From Bacillus sp. FJAT-27264 (GTDB lineage: Bacteria > Bacillota > Bacilli > Paenibacillales > Paenibacillaceae), in the NCBI RefSeq assembly GCF_001682855.1, contig NZ_MAQW01000029.1, positions 327-64,326 of the forward strand: 64,000 nt of DNA, in the 5' to 3' direction. Shown here in pieces: positions 40,867 to 49,107 of the stretch (the stretch's first letter is position 1; each line of letters begins with the position of its first letter). The translations under genes and the position numbers were made by a program. The notes beneath the pieces are model-generated. The model searched no databases. It was given only the letters and a program-made list of their open reading frames with translations, and was not told the DNA's origin.

Positions 40867-42336
40867 ATGCTATATGTATATGGACCGATGCTGCCAGTAC
40901 GCATTCTGGAAGAAATCGTATTTTGGAAGACCCAGGAGAAGGAGCATACCGAGGTTATCAAGGCCATCGTTCCCAATCTGGAACAACCCAATGTGAAACT
41001 ACTGGATGAATGGGCTGTCGTCTTTGGGGCTACCGAGGAGGCTGCTAGACATCTACTGGAATCCGCTCTTTCTACCCCGGCTCATGGGGATCAATGGGCT
41101 TTGATCAACGAGACTGAACAGCTACTACGTGTAGCCAGCGCACAGTCTACCGAATTCATAAGACAGCTATATGCAATCATGGAGGGCAGTGCTGCGGTCA
41201 AGGCCGTGCCGCTGGCAACCGTCGTCCTGCTGCATATCATCCGTGAATCGGAATACTTCCTGGCTGTCCTGCAGACATTGAATACGCCGGGGCAACTGGG
41301 AGGACTGATGCGCGAGTATGCCCTGAGCGGCTTGGCTGATCCGGAGGAGCGGTCATCAGAACAGGATTATGCCGCGGAAAATGACTATACAGCGGAACAG
41401 GGCGAGTATGCGCTGGGCGACTTAGCAGATTCGGAGCAACAACCACGAGAAAAGGACTATACCGTGGAAAATGACTATACAGTGGAACAGAGCGAGTATG
41501 TGCTGGGCGACTTAGCAAATTCGGAGCAACAGTCAAGGGAACAGGATTATGCGGCGAAAATTGTCTATTCAGCTGAACAAGGCGGGCATGGGCTGAGCCA
41601 CTTAGCAGATTCGGAGGAACGATCAGTAGAGCCGGATTATACTGCGGAACGAGGTTATTTTGTGGAACAGGATGGTCCGTATTGGCTACAGGAGTCACGT
41701 GAACTATCTGCTGTTCCGATTGGTGGCCACCGTCTGCCGCCCCTCCCTTATGCATACAACGCGCTGGAACCCTATATTGATGAGAAGACGATGCGCATTC
41801 ACCACGACAAACACCATCAAAGCTACGTGGATGGGCTAAATACTGCCGAAACAAAGCTGGCAGAAGCCCGAAAAAGCGGTAATTTCGATCTGGTGAAACA
41901 TTGGGAACGGGAATTGGCCTTTAACGGGGCTGGACACTACCTGCATACCATCTTCTGGAACGTAATGTCACCGCAGGGCGGGGGGCATCCAACAGGCCCA
42001 CTGCTGGATGCCATTGAGCAAAGCTTCGGCAGCTACGACAGCTTCAAGCAGCAGTTCAGTGAAGCGGCGAACAAGGTAGAAGGTGGTGGATGGGCAATCC
42101 TAGTATGGAGTCCGCGCAGCCATAGACTGGAAATTTTAACCGCTGAGAAGCACCAGAATCTATCTCAATGGGATGTCATTCCGCTGCTCGCTCTGGATGT
42201 ATGGGAGCATGCATACTATCTGAAGCACCAAAATAAGCGTGACGACTATATCAAGGACTGGTGGAACGTGGTGAACTGGCCTTACGTATCCGAGCGCTAC
42301 AATGCCGCCAGCAAACTGGCTTGGCAGCCTTATTAA
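40867..42336 (+). CDS. Multidomain Fe/Mn superoxide dismutase with DUF2935-like N-terminus and acidic repeats
   Basis: This 489-residue protein has three parts. Residues 1-145 are helical, with PVRILEEIVFWKTQEKEHTEVI and an Ile-Ile-Arg-Glu-Ser-Glu helix, and resemble DUF2935-type metal-binding domains. Residues about 155-275 are an acidic repeat region with four copies of an LGDLADSEQQ...EQDYAAENDYTAEQ-like unit of about 38 residues. Residues about 285-489 are a complete Fe/Mn superoxide dismutase domain, with metal ligands in MRIHHDKHHQSYV, GHYLHTIFW and LALDVWEHAYYLKHQNKR. It should convert superoxide to hydrogen peroxide and oxygen, possibly at the spore or cell surface. The ATG at 40867 follows GGGAGG at 12 bases. 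A GTG at 40834 is the alternative. Confidence 0.88.
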   Translation: MLYVYGPMLPVRILEEIVFWKTQEKEHTEVIKAIVPNLEQPNVKLLDEWAVVFGATEEAARHLLESALSTPAHGDQWALINETEQLLRVASAQSTEFIRQLYAIMEGSAAVKAVPLATVVLLHIIRESEYFLAVLQTLNTPGQLGGLMREYALSGLADPEERSSEQDYAAENDYTAEQGEYALGDLADSEQQPREKDYTVENDYTVEQSEYVLGDLANSEQQSREQDYAAKIVYSAEQGGHGLSHLADSEERSVEPDYTAERGYFVEQDGPYWLQESRELSAVPIGGHRLPPLPYAYNALEPYIDEKTMRIHHDKHHQSYVDGLNTAETKLAEARKSGNFDLVKHWERELAFNGAGHYLHTIFWNVMSPQGGGHPTGPLLDAIEQSFGSYDSFKQQFSEAANKVEGGGWAILVWSPRSHRLEILTAEKHQNLSQWDVIPLLALDVWEHAYYLKHQNKRDDYIKDWWNVVNWPYVSERYNAASKLAWQPY

Positions 42337-42447
42337 GGAATACGGGTGACTGTATCCTAATCTGTTTTGGAGAGCTAGATACCCATGTTCCAACTCAAAT
42401 CTGCTAAAATTCTTCACATGATGCCTCACTCACTTCAGAGCAAAAAC

Positions 42448-42638
42448 AAATAACAACATTTTTGTACCTTAATTGGGATCAAAATGTACTTTATGAGCAA
42501 TTAGCGGCAAAATTGTACCTTAAATAGGTTAGATCTACCTCTAGAAGAGGATATATGTAAAATTAAGGTATAAAAATGCACTTAATTACCAATAAATCGA
42601 ATATACTCATGAAATAAGATACAAATTTACCCTTATTT
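42448..42638. repeat. Four-palindrome element B
   Basis: This is a second copy of the element at 37534-37722. Four 27-28-bp palindromes are centred at about 42460.5, 42511.5, 42574.5 and 42625.5, giving the same 51, 63, 51 spacing. The units contain TTTTTGTACCTTAATT, CAAAATTGTACCTTAAAT, AAATTAAGGTATAAAAATG and AAATAAGATACAAATTTAC. The spacers differ from those of element A. Confidence 0.85.
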
Positions 42639-42689
42639 TAAAAACTTAGCTAAAACTCCGACCTATATCGATATCGGAAAGTGCTTTAC

Positions 42690-43127
42690 GTAAAGCAGCA
42701 TTCAGCACACAGAGTCTTCTTTAAGAGGGGGCGCTACGCGAGTCTTTATACAGTTCGGCGTACTAGCCTCACTTAGGTCTCTGCACAGTTCAGCGTGCTA
42801 ACCTGCTTAGGGCTACACAGTCCGACGCGGACTTTGCTTAGGTCTCTACGCATTTCGCAGCGTGGACCTTGTACTGGTCGCAGCATGTCTTGCGTAATTC
42901 GCGGCCCAGTCTCTGACCGGTGCTTGCGTCGACGTACATCCCTACACAGATTTCGCCATGTGCAGACATCCTAGCTTCCTAGCTACAAAAGTGGCTTGGC
43001 TCTCCCTTAGTTGGACCTTTACCGGCTAGATCATGCGTGCCTTAAGCACCTGACTGCTCTACCCTGGCATCCACTGACAACACCTCCACCAGCTAGATCA
43101 TGTGTATCTCTAGGCACGCCAGCGAAC
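42690..43127. other. Gene-free stretch with degenerate repeats
   Basis: This GC-richer segment holds decayed repeats of a unit like GCTTAGGTCTCTACACAGT followed by TCGCGTGCT (for example at about 42771, 42812 and 42837), and two copies of GCTAGATCATGYGT (near 43025 and 43092). I see no reading frame with convincing signals. Confidence 0.6.
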
Positions 43128-43171
43128 AAAAAAAAGGACCTGCCCGCCATCGGAATGGCTGGTAGGTCCTT
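43128..43171 (-). terminator. Terminator of folE
   Basis: AGGACCTACCAGCCAT pairs with ATGGCGGGCAGGTCCT and is followed by eight T residues on the minus strand, ten bases after the folE stop. The plus direction also ends in five T residues, so it may be bidirectional. Confidence 0.92.
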
Positions 43172-43180
43172 TTTGCTGTG

Positions 43181-43774
43181 TTATTCCTTGATCAACGCGA
43201 GAAACTCAGCACGGGCTGCGGCATCCTCACGGAAGGTTCCCCGTGTTGCCATCGTTACCGTTTTGCTTCCCGGCTTCTTCACGCCGCGGGCACACATGCA
43301 CAGGTGTTCACCCTCCACCACGACCATCACGCCGTGGGGATTTAGCACCTCTGTCATAATGTCCGCGATCTGTGCTGTAATGCGTTCCTGCACCTGCAAG
43401 CGGCGGCTGACGGCTTCAACGAGCCGGGCCAGCTTGCTAAGTCCTGCTATTCTCCCGCTCGGCACATATCCGATATGCACTTTACCGAAGAAAGGGGCCA
43501 TGTGATGCTCACACTGGCTGTAGTAGACGATATCTTTGACGATGACCAACTCTTCATGGGACTCGTCAAAGCTAACGCCGAGCGCCTCACGGGGATCTAC
43601 TGAGTATCCGCCGAAGATCTCCTCATACATCCGTGTAACACGCGCCGGGGTTTCCAGCAAACCCTCACGGGCCGTATCTTCCCCGATTAATTCCAATATT
43701 TTCTCAACGTGATACTCTATTTGCTCACGGTGTTTCGATACATTGCTGTTTACGTAGTCCTTGATGCCCCCCAT
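43181..43774 (-). CDS. folE: GTP cyclohydrolase I
   Basis: FolE converts GTP to 7,8-dihydroneopterin triphosphate, the first step toward folate and also toward queuosine. The protein has 197 residues from the ATG at 43774. Motifs are GLLETPARVTRMYEEIFGGY, the Zn-binding Cys and His in YSQCEHHMAPFFGKVHIGYVP, LSKLARLVEAVSRRLQVQERIT, and the second Zn Cys in GEHLCMCARGVKKPG. It is followed on the same strand, in transcription order after queG and yneF, which fits a role in supplying queuosine precursors. Confidence 0.97.
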   Translation of the reverse strand: MGGIKDYVNSNVSKHREQIEYHVEKILELIGEDTAREGLLETPARVTRMYEEIFGGYSVDPREALGVSFDESHEELVIVKDIVYYSQCEHHMAPFFGKVHIGYVPSGRIAGLSKLARLVEAVSRRLQVQERITAQIADIMTEVLNPHGVMVVVEGEHLCMCARGVKKPGSKTVTMATRGTFREDAAARAEFLALIKE

Positions 43775-43828
43775 GCACAACCTCTCCCTTCCGCACCCGC
43801 GCGAAAATCTATCTATACCGGACTACGG

Positions 43829-44080
43829 TTATCTGCCCTTGCGATTTCCGCCTCTGCCAGGAGCAGGACGTCCCGCCTGCGGGTTATTGCCCTTCATCAT
43901 CTGCTGAGCCCGCTGCATTTGCTTGCTGTTCAGATTGTACCCCATTTGTTTGGCTACCTTTTGCAACATTTCCGGATCATTCTGCATCGTTGTCATTTGT
44001 CTGCGCAGATAGTATACACCGATGAAGAATCCACCGATCAGACCTACGACTAACGTAATAATTGGTAATGCAATATTCAT
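43829..44080 (-). CDS. yneF: UPF0154 (YneF-like) membrane protein
   Basis: This small protein of 83 residues has one N-terminal membrane helix (IALPIITLVVGLIGGFFIGVYYL) and a cytoplasmic part with NDPEMLQKVAKQMGYNLNSKQMQRAQQMM, which matches the YneF/UPF0154 family. The tail is rich in Pro, Gly and Arg and longer than in Bacillus. The start at 44080 has GAGGTGG seven bases upstream. The function of the family is unknown. Confidence 0.88.
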   Translation of the reverse strand: MNIALPIITLVVGLIGGFFIGVYYLRRQMTTMQNDPEMLQKVAKQMGYNLNSKQMQRAQQMMKGNNPQAGRPAPGRGGNRKGR

Positions 44081-44185
44081 CCCAAGTCCACCTCTATTGC
44101 TTTTGTCTACGCCACTAGGCACGCGAGTATATCATAGCATTTCAACAAGTGGACAGCAATTGAAAAAATCCATATTTCCGTCTCA

Positions 44186-45379
44186 TTATTCGCGTTGTTC
44201 CTGCCCACTCCGCAACTTCTCCTGGGCCCGGCCCAGCATCTCAAGCACCGTCTCATGCTGCTCAGTCTCCAGCGCCTGATTCACAGCAGCCAGCGCTTCT
44301 TCCCCGCCAATGCGCGACAGCGCCCAAGCAGCGGTTCCGCGCATCTCCGGCCGCGGCTCCCGCAGCAGAATCTCACACAGCTTCGGAACAGCTGCGGTCT
44401 CCTTGAAATTCCCGAGCGCGATGATCGCGTTGCGCTGCATCGGCTTCTTGCCCCGCCACGCCGCTGAGCTACTGCCGAATTTCTCCTTGAACTCTCTGTT
44501 GCTGAGATCCAGAATCGGCATGAGCAGCGGTTTAACGACCTCAGGATCGGGCTGGAGCTGCGGACGGTGGTTCCAGTTCTTGCCGCGGTTTTTCGGACAG
44601 ACGATCTGGCACGTATCACAGCCGTAGAGCCGGTTTCCGATCTTGGTCATGTAGTCATCGCTCAGGAAGCCCTTGGTTTGTGTCAGAAAAGAAATGCAGG
44701 CCTGCGCGTTGAGCTGACCTGGACCAACAAGTGCTCCTGTAGGACAAGCATCAATACATTTGGTGCATTCCCCGCACCCTTCCTGTACCGGTTCATCTGG
44801 AGGGAATGGAATATTCGTGACCATTTCTCCAAGAAAAATCCACGACCCCCACTTGGGCGAGATAATCGAACAGTTTTTTCCGCTGAAACCAATCCCGGCG
44901 CGCTCCGCCACTGCACGATCCACCAGCACACCGGTATCGACCATACTGTCCATCACAGCATCCGGTACCCGCTCACGGATGAACTCTTCAAGGTTCGCCA
45001 GCGCTTCTCGCAGCACGTGGTGGTAATCTTGCCCCCAAGAGGCGCGGGCCAGGATGCCCCGGCGAGCACCCGGCTCCGACTTTGGCGGGTTCTCCATTTT
45101 GGAAGGATACGCAACTGAAATGGAAATAATCGATTCCGGCTTATCGCCAGATTGCAGGGCCGGAATCGTTCTTTTATCGAGGTCAGGCTCTTCGAACCCG
45201 GACTCGAAGCCCTTCTCCCGGTGCTGCTGAAGTATATTTTTCAAGTAGAGAAACGGCTCTGCGGTGGTGAACCCCACATCGTCAATTCCAAGTGATGACG
45301 CGGCCTCCTTGATCTCTGCCTTAAGCTCTTCCCACTTGGAGGGCGGTGGAGCATATGAGGTTTCCGGCATTTTGTGCAT
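44186..45379 (-). CDS. queG: Epoxyqueuosine reductase
   Basis: QueG reduces epoxyqueuosine to queuosine in tRNA, the last step of the pathway, using cobalamin and two [4Fe-4S] clusters. The 397-residue protein has both ferredoxin-like Cys motifs, CGECTKCIDACPTGAL and GCDTCQIVCPKNRG. The cobalamin/substrate domain carries DTGVLVDRAVAERAGIGFSGKN. C-terminal HEAT-like repeats (MQRNAIIALGNFKETAAVPKLCEIL, RGTAAWALSRIGGEEAL) match full-length QueG. The start at 45379 has AAAGGAGG eight bases upstream. It precedes yneF and folE on the same strand. Confidence 0.95.
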   Translation of the reverse strand: MHKMPETSYAPPPSKWEELKAEIKEAASSLGIDDVGFTTAEPFLYLKNILQQHREKGFESGFEEPDLDKRTIPALQSGDKPESIISISVAYPSKMENPPKSEPGARRGILARASWGQDYHHVLREALANLEEFIRERVPDAVMDSMVDTGVLVDRAVAERAGIGFSGKNCSIISPKWGSWIFLGEMVTNIPFPPDEPVQEGCGECTKCIDACPTGALVGPGQLNAQACISFLTQTKGFLSDDYMTKIGNRLYGCDTCQIVCPKNRGKNWNHRPQLQPDPEVVKPLLMPILDLSNREFKEKFGSSSAAWRGKKPMQRNAIIALGNFKETAAVPKLCEILLREPRPEMRGTAAWALSRIGGEEALAAVNQALETEQHETVLEMLGRAQEKLRSGQEQRE

Positions 45380-45503
45380 ATCCGCATCCTCCTTTGATCT
45401 ATTATAAAAAAGGGAGCTGTTGTCCCCAATTGTCGACAAAATTCTCGGTACCAGGGTCCGGCAATATTCGTGCTCCTTCGTGCCTTCAGACCATTATAAC
45501 AAT

Positions 45504-45553
45504 AGAAAAGCATATCTCCCAGTCCTTTGCAAAGGACCCTCGAAGATATGCTT
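45504..45553 (-). terminator. Terminator of the GNAT gene
   Basis: AAGCATATCT and AGATATGCTT enclose an inner stem GGTCCTTTGC/GCAAAGGAC, and TTTT follows on the minus strand. It separates the acetyltransferase gene from queG. Confidence 0.8.
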
Positions 45554-45627
45554 CAGTATAATGAAACAACTATCGTTCTCTATTCTAGGAAAATGTTTCC
45601 GCTTACGCAGTAGCCGACATCAAGGAG

Positions 45628-46047
45628 TTAACCTACAATACTCAGCTTCCGTACGGATTTGAAGATTTGATTCTCGCCATAGCCCATAGCTTCATACAAT
45701 GGCAACGCAAACGAATTATGCTCGTCCACAGCTACAAAAATACCGCTGACCTTGCGTGCCTGAAACCGGTGCTCCATAGCCGTTACCAAACTTCTGCCGA
45801 CTCCTCTGCGGCGATAATCGGGATGTACGGCTATACGGAAATAACAGCCGTGATTCTTCTCGATCGTGCCAATCAGAGCGCCCACAATCTCTCCTTCATC
45901 TTCAGCAACTACAATGAGATCGGAATCCCATGAAAGCTGTCTGGAAAAAGGCTCAATGGTGTTCTCGAAACACTCATCCGATAGCGCGGTCTGCAGCAGT
46001 TCAGTTACTGGGCTTACGTCGCTTAATTGAAAGGAACGAACGTGCAT
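45628..46047 (-). CDS. GNAT family N-acetyltransferase
   Basis: This 139-residue acetyl-CoA-dependent acetyltransferase has the acetyl-CoA-binding motif A in RIAVHPDYRRRGVGRSLVTAMEHRF (about residues 72-96), and a typical C-terminal strand with ALPLYEAMGYGENQIF. It begins with VRSFQLSDVSPVTELL. The substrate (protein N-terminus, amine or antibiotic) is unknown. The start has AGGGAG about ten bases upstream. The gene is monocistronic. Confidence 0.92.
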   Translation of the reverse strand: MHVRSFQLSDVSPVTELLQTALSDECFENTIEPFSRQLSWDSDLIVVAEDEGEIVGALIGTIEKNHGCYFRIAVHPDYRRRGVGRSLVTAMEHRFQARKVSGIFVAVDEHNSFALPLYEAMGYGENQIFKSVRKLSIVG

Positions 46048-46200
46048 TCTTTAAAATCTCCCTTTTCTATGGCTTATGATTTTACAAAAAGAAGGAGTTC
46101 CCATAACAGTGTGGAGACGAAAAAAGCAACAAAAATCGAGGAATACCTGCTTTTAAATCTATTAAAGCACATATTTCTCGCTATATCATCAATTTTCTTT

Positions 46201-46237
46201 TGAAAGCGCTTGATTTGAAGCGTTTACAAAGTATTAG
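46201..46237 (+). promoter_or_regulatory. Promoter-like and cre-like sequences upstream of the sodA leader
   Basis: TTGATT and TATTAG with 16-bp spacing form a possible promoter. Two cre-like sequences overlap it: TGAAAGCGCTTGAT (46201-46214) and TTGAAGCGTTTACA (46215-46228). They match the CcpA consensus at roughly 11 and 12 of 14 positions by eye. A third AGCGTTTACA occurs at 46314-46323. Confidence 0.4.
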
Positions 46238-46269
46238 TTTACATTACTTCTTTATTAAGGAAATAATTC

Positions 46270-46422
46270 ATGAATAAAGAGAGCTACAGTGCGGAATCCT
46301 ATTCCTTTGACACAGCGTTTACAATTGAAAATTGGGATGTTCAAGCGCGGATACTTTGTAAACATTTTTGTTTATTTAGTATTGCATTATTGTTCCAGAT
46401 GCTGTTTAATGATAGTAGTTAG
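46270..46422 (+). CDS. Possible 50-residue ORF in the sodA leader
   Basis: A short frame begins with ATG eight bases after AAGGA and encodes MNKESYSAESYSFDTAFTIE and further residues, with a hydrophobic, Cys-containing C-terminal half. I do not recognise it. It lies between a promoter-like sequence and sodA, so it could be a leader peptide, a small membrane peptide or chance. A 13-bp inverted repeat (GTTTACAAAGTAT, 46222-46234 and 46351-46363) reaches into its coding region. Confidence 0.3.
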   Translation: MNKESYSAESYSFDTAFTIENWDVQARILCKHFCLFSIALLFQMLFNDSS

Positions 46423-46438
46423 ACGGGTACATATCCCC

Positions 46439-46462
46439 ATAGGTTATATTGGGATAACCTAT
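46439..46462. promoter_or_regulatory. Inverted repeat just upstream of sodA
   Basis: ATAGGTTAT-ATTGGG-ATAACCTAT is a perfect 9-6-9 inverted repeat, 33 bp before the sodA start codon. It has no T run on the plus strand, so it is more likely an operator or a 5'-UTR stem than a terminator. It does not match the PerR, Fur or MntR consensus that I know. Confidence 0.6.
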
Positions 46463-46495
46463 AAAAAAACAACTAATATCAGGAGGGATTTTTCC

Positions 46496-47104
46496 ATGGC
46501 ATTTCAATTACCGGCACTTCCTTACGCGAACAACGCACTCGAACCACACATCGACGCTTTGACGATGGAGATTCACCACGACCGGCACCATAACACTTAT
46601 GTGACGAACCTGAACGCTGCTTTGGAAAAGGCACCTGAACTGGAAGGCAAAAGCATCGAAGAGCTTCTGACCGACCTGAACGCTATTCCTGAAGGCATCC
46701 GTACTGCTGTTCGCAACAATGGCGGCGGACATGCTAACCATACTTTGTTCTGGGAAGTTATCGGACCAAACGGCGGCGGCGCACCAACTGGCCTACTAGC
46801 TTCCGCAATCGATAGCGAGCTTGGCGGTCTCGACAAGTTCAAAGAAGATTTCGCAGCAGCAGCAACTACCCGTTTCGGTAGCGGTTGGGCTTGGCTCGTT
46901 GTAAAAGACGGCAAGCTGGCAGTTACAAGCACACCTAACCAAGACAACCCAATCAGTGAAGGTGCAACTCCAATCCTCGGTCTGGATGTATGGGAGCATG
47001 CTTACTACCTGAACTACCAAAACAAACGCCCAGATTACATCAAAGCGTTCTGGAACGTAGTAAACTGGGAAGAAGTCGGCAAACGCTACGAAAGCGCTAA
47101 GTAA
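46496..47104 (+). CDS. sodA: Superoxide dismutase (Mn/Fe type)
   Basis: This is a 202-residue cytoplasmic superoxide dismutase of normal length. Metal ligands are in MEIHHDRHHNTYV, GHANHTLFWEVI and LDVWEHAYYLNYQNKRPDYI. GPNGGGAPTG and the Gln-less active-site pattern of the region fit the Mn-type enzymes of Bacillus. The start is supported by AGGAGG and a nine-base spacer. A second, multidomain SOD lies 4 kb upstream at 40.9-42.3 kb. An inverted repeat and a short ORF precede sodA, and a strong terminator follows. Confidence 0.96.
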   Translation: MAFQLPALPYANNALEPHIDALTMEIHHDRHHNTYVTNLNAALEKAPELEGKSIEELLTDLNAIPEGIRTAVRNNGGGHANHTLFWEVIGPNGGGAPTGLLASAIDSELGGLDKFKEDFAAAATTRFGSGWAWLVVKDGKLAVTSTPNQDNPISEGATPILGLDVWEHAYYLNYQNKRPDYIKAFWNVVNWEEVGKRYESAK

Positions 47105-47163
47105 GACGCTTTGACTTCGCTGCCTTTTGAACGGCAGCATCCGCTTTCTACTATATAAACACA

Positions 47164-47210
47164 AAAGAAGGTATCTCCTACGGCTTCAGGGCCAGGGAGA
47201 TACCTTCTTT
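47164..47210 (+). terminator. Terminator of sodA
   Basis: Perfect 15-base arms AAAGAAGGTATCTCC and GGAGATACCTTCTTT flank a 17-base loop. A smaller stem GCTGCC/GGCAGC lies at about 47120-47139. The remaining gap to mutY (47211-47411) contains an inverted repeat TGCTCGAC...GTCGAGCA at about 47359-47391 and no visible gene. Confidence 0.85.
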
Positions 47211-47411
47211 GTGTTGATATTCGGTAATTAATACTCTGCTGTCCGCAAACATACTCATGACAACAGGCTGCGAATGGCAGGTCTGTTGCCTTGAGTGTTG
47301 AGTAAGTAGGCGGCCAAGTTGGGACGGAACGGGCTGTTCGCAACTGAAGGACTAAACTGCTCGACCCTACTCGGTCAAGCACAGTCGAGCATCTTTATGT
47401 CCTGCCTAATA

Positions 47412-48677
47412 CTACTCTTGTCCCGCCTGCTCCTGCTCATCAAAATAGCTGTTAAGCAGCTTCAGGAACACGTTCGGAAAAGCATAATTCGCCATGTCCG
47501 CACGGTTGATCCAGCGGACTGCCCCCCGGTCGGCGGGATCGCCGCCGTCGTCAAACAGCTCCACAGGTGCGCTGCCATCCGGCAGCAGCGCACCACCCGC
47601 AGCGGCTTCTGCAGCTGCGGCACCGTACACCGCCCTGCCCTCTGCGGCGAGCGGCAGGGCCTCTTCCTCCCTGCAGCGGTACACCTGCAGGGTCCAGACG
47701 ATATGGCTGAACACATGTTCCGCAGCCATCCAGTGCCCTTCCGGCCGGGCTGAGATCCCGGCCGACTGCAGGGACCGGCGCAGCCGGCCCTGCGCCGCGG
47801 CCTCCGGCAGCGGCGTGCGGGGCGCGCCGCCCTCCGCAGGCGGCGCAAGCCAGTGCGGCAGCTCCCACATGCGGGCGAGAAGCCCGCTGGATGGCCGCTG
47901 CCGGATGAGCACTCGGCCCGCGTGGGCACCGCGGCCCTCCACCAAAGCCGCCAGCCGCTCTTCCGGGCGCGGCGGCTTGGCCTTGGTCTTCACGGGCAGC
48001 TCGGTCTCGCAGCCCGCGAGACGCCCGGCACAATGTTCCATCACCGGGCAGGTAAGGCAGCGCGGGGATTTCGGGGTGCAGACCAGCGCGCCCAGTTCCA
48101 TGAGCGCTTGGTTGAAGCTAGAGGCTTCTCCTTCCGGAATCAGCTCTCTGACCAGTCCCTCCATTTTCACCCTAGTGGGACCTTTGGCAATATCATCCCA
48201 AATCAAGAAATAGCGGGATAATACACGCATGACATTGCCGTCGACAGCCGGCTCCGGCCGGTTAAAGGCAATACTGAGAATAGCTCCTGCAGTATAAGGC
48301 CCCACGCCCTTCAGTCCGAACACCGCGTCGCGGTCGTCTGGCACCTGTCCGCCATACAGCTCCTTCACCTGCTTGGCCGCATGCTGAATATTGCGGGCAC
48401 GGGAATAATAGCCAAGCCCCTCCCAGCATTTCAGTACATCTTCTTCGGGTGCATCGGCCAGCGATTCCACCGTCGGAAACCGTTCGATAAAACGGTGGAA
48501 ATAAGGAATCACCGTATCGACTCTAGTCTGCTGCAGCATGATCTCAGATATCCAGATATAATACGGATTGCGGTGACGGCGCCACGGCAGATCCCGCTTC
48601 TCCCTCTGGTACCACTCCAGCAAATGGCGGCTGAAATATACCTTGGCCTCCTGCTGTTGTTGCTCTTGCTGTATCAT
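47412..48677 (-). CDS. mutY: A/G-specific adenine glycosylase
   Basis: MutY removes adenine paired with 8-oxoguanine and so prevents G:C to T:A mutations. The 421-residue protein has RDLPWRRHRNPYYIWISEIMLQQTRVDTV, the helix-hairpin-helix with LKGVGPYTAGAILSIAF, the catalytic Asp in AVDGNVMRVLSRY, and the [4Fe-4S] loop CTPKSPRCLTCPVMEHC. The C-terminal NUDIX-like 8-oxoG recognition domain (about 235-415) carries Ala/Pro/Gly-rich insertions encoded by very GC-rich DNA (47520-47960). acpS lies 37 bp upstream on the same strand. Confidence 0.95.
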   Translation of the reverse strand: MIQQEQQQQEAKVYFSRHLLEWYQREKRDLPWRRHRNPYYIWISEIMLQQTRVDTVIPYFHRFIERFPTVESLADAPEEDVLKCWEGLGYYSRARNIQHAAKQVKELYGGQVPDDRDAVFGLKGVGPYTAGAILSIAFNRPEPAVDGNVMRVLSRYFLIWDDIAKGPTRVKMEGLVRELIPEGEASSFNQALMELGALVCTPKSPRCLTCPVMEHCAGRLAGCETELPVKTKAKPPRPEERLAALVEGRGAHAGRVLIRQRPSSGLLARMWELPHWLAPPAEGGAPRTPLPEAAAQGRLRRSLQSAGISARPEGHWMAAEHVFSHIVWTLQVYRCREEEALPLAAEGRAVYGAAAAEAAAGGALLPDGSAPVELFDDGGDPADRGAVRWINRADMANYAFPNVFLKLLNSYFDEQEQAGQE

Positions 48678-48714
48678 GTTCTATTCCCCTTATTCTTGTG
48701 TATTCATAGTCCTC

Positions 48715-49107
48715 TTATAGTGATTCCACTACCGCAAAAGCCGAGGCCATTTCACGGGTATGGGTGATCGTCAGATGTATAGTGTAGCCCGTGCCTTCCG
48801 GCAAGGCTAGTCTCGCCCAGGCCTCTGCAGTCAACGTGACCACCGGCTTGCCCAGCCGGTCTGGCAGGATCTCTATATCCTGAAAACCTACCTGACTGCC
48901 GATTCCGCAGCCCAGCGCCTTAACAACAGCTTCCTTGGCCGCAAAGCGACCGGCTGCAAATTCTCCAGCCCTGCCACCCCGCCCCTTCGCCAGAAGCTGC
49001 TCCTTCTCCGTCAAGATCCGCTGTAGCAGCTTCGCACCTATTCCCTTTTGCATCATTGCCGTGATTCGCTCAATCTCCAGAAGATCATGCCCGATACCGT
49101 ATATCAA
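48715..49107 (-). CDS. acpS: Holo-[acyl-carrier-protein] synthase
   Basis: AcpS transfers 4'-phosphopantetheine from CoA to the acyl carrier protein. The 130-residue protein has the two family motifs: GIGHDLLEIERI with the Mg-binding Asp (residues 4-15; the more usual form is GIGxDxxEIxRI) and FAAGRFAAKEAVVKALG (about residues 49-65). The C-terminus has LTITHTREMASAFAVV. The start is probably the TTG at 49107 with AAGGAG nine bases upstream, which yields the standard N-terminus. An upstream GTG/ATG extension is not needed. Confidence 0.95.
   Translation of the reverse strand: MIYGIGHDLLEIERITAMMQKGIGAKLLQRILTEKEQLLAKGRGGRAGEFAAGRFAAKEAVVKALGCGIGSQVGFQDIEILPDRLGKPVVTLTAEAWARLALPEGTGYTIHLTITHTREMASAFAVVESL

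Noticed and set aside
42337..43127. Transposon or insertion sequence remnants in the long gene-free regions
   Set aside because: No transposase fragment, terminal inverted repeats or target duplication could be recognised, only local repeats.
47462..48213. Several long frames on both strands within mutY
   Set aside because: They are by-products of the GC-rich C-terminal part of mutY, which has all catalytic and cluster-binding motifs in its own frame.
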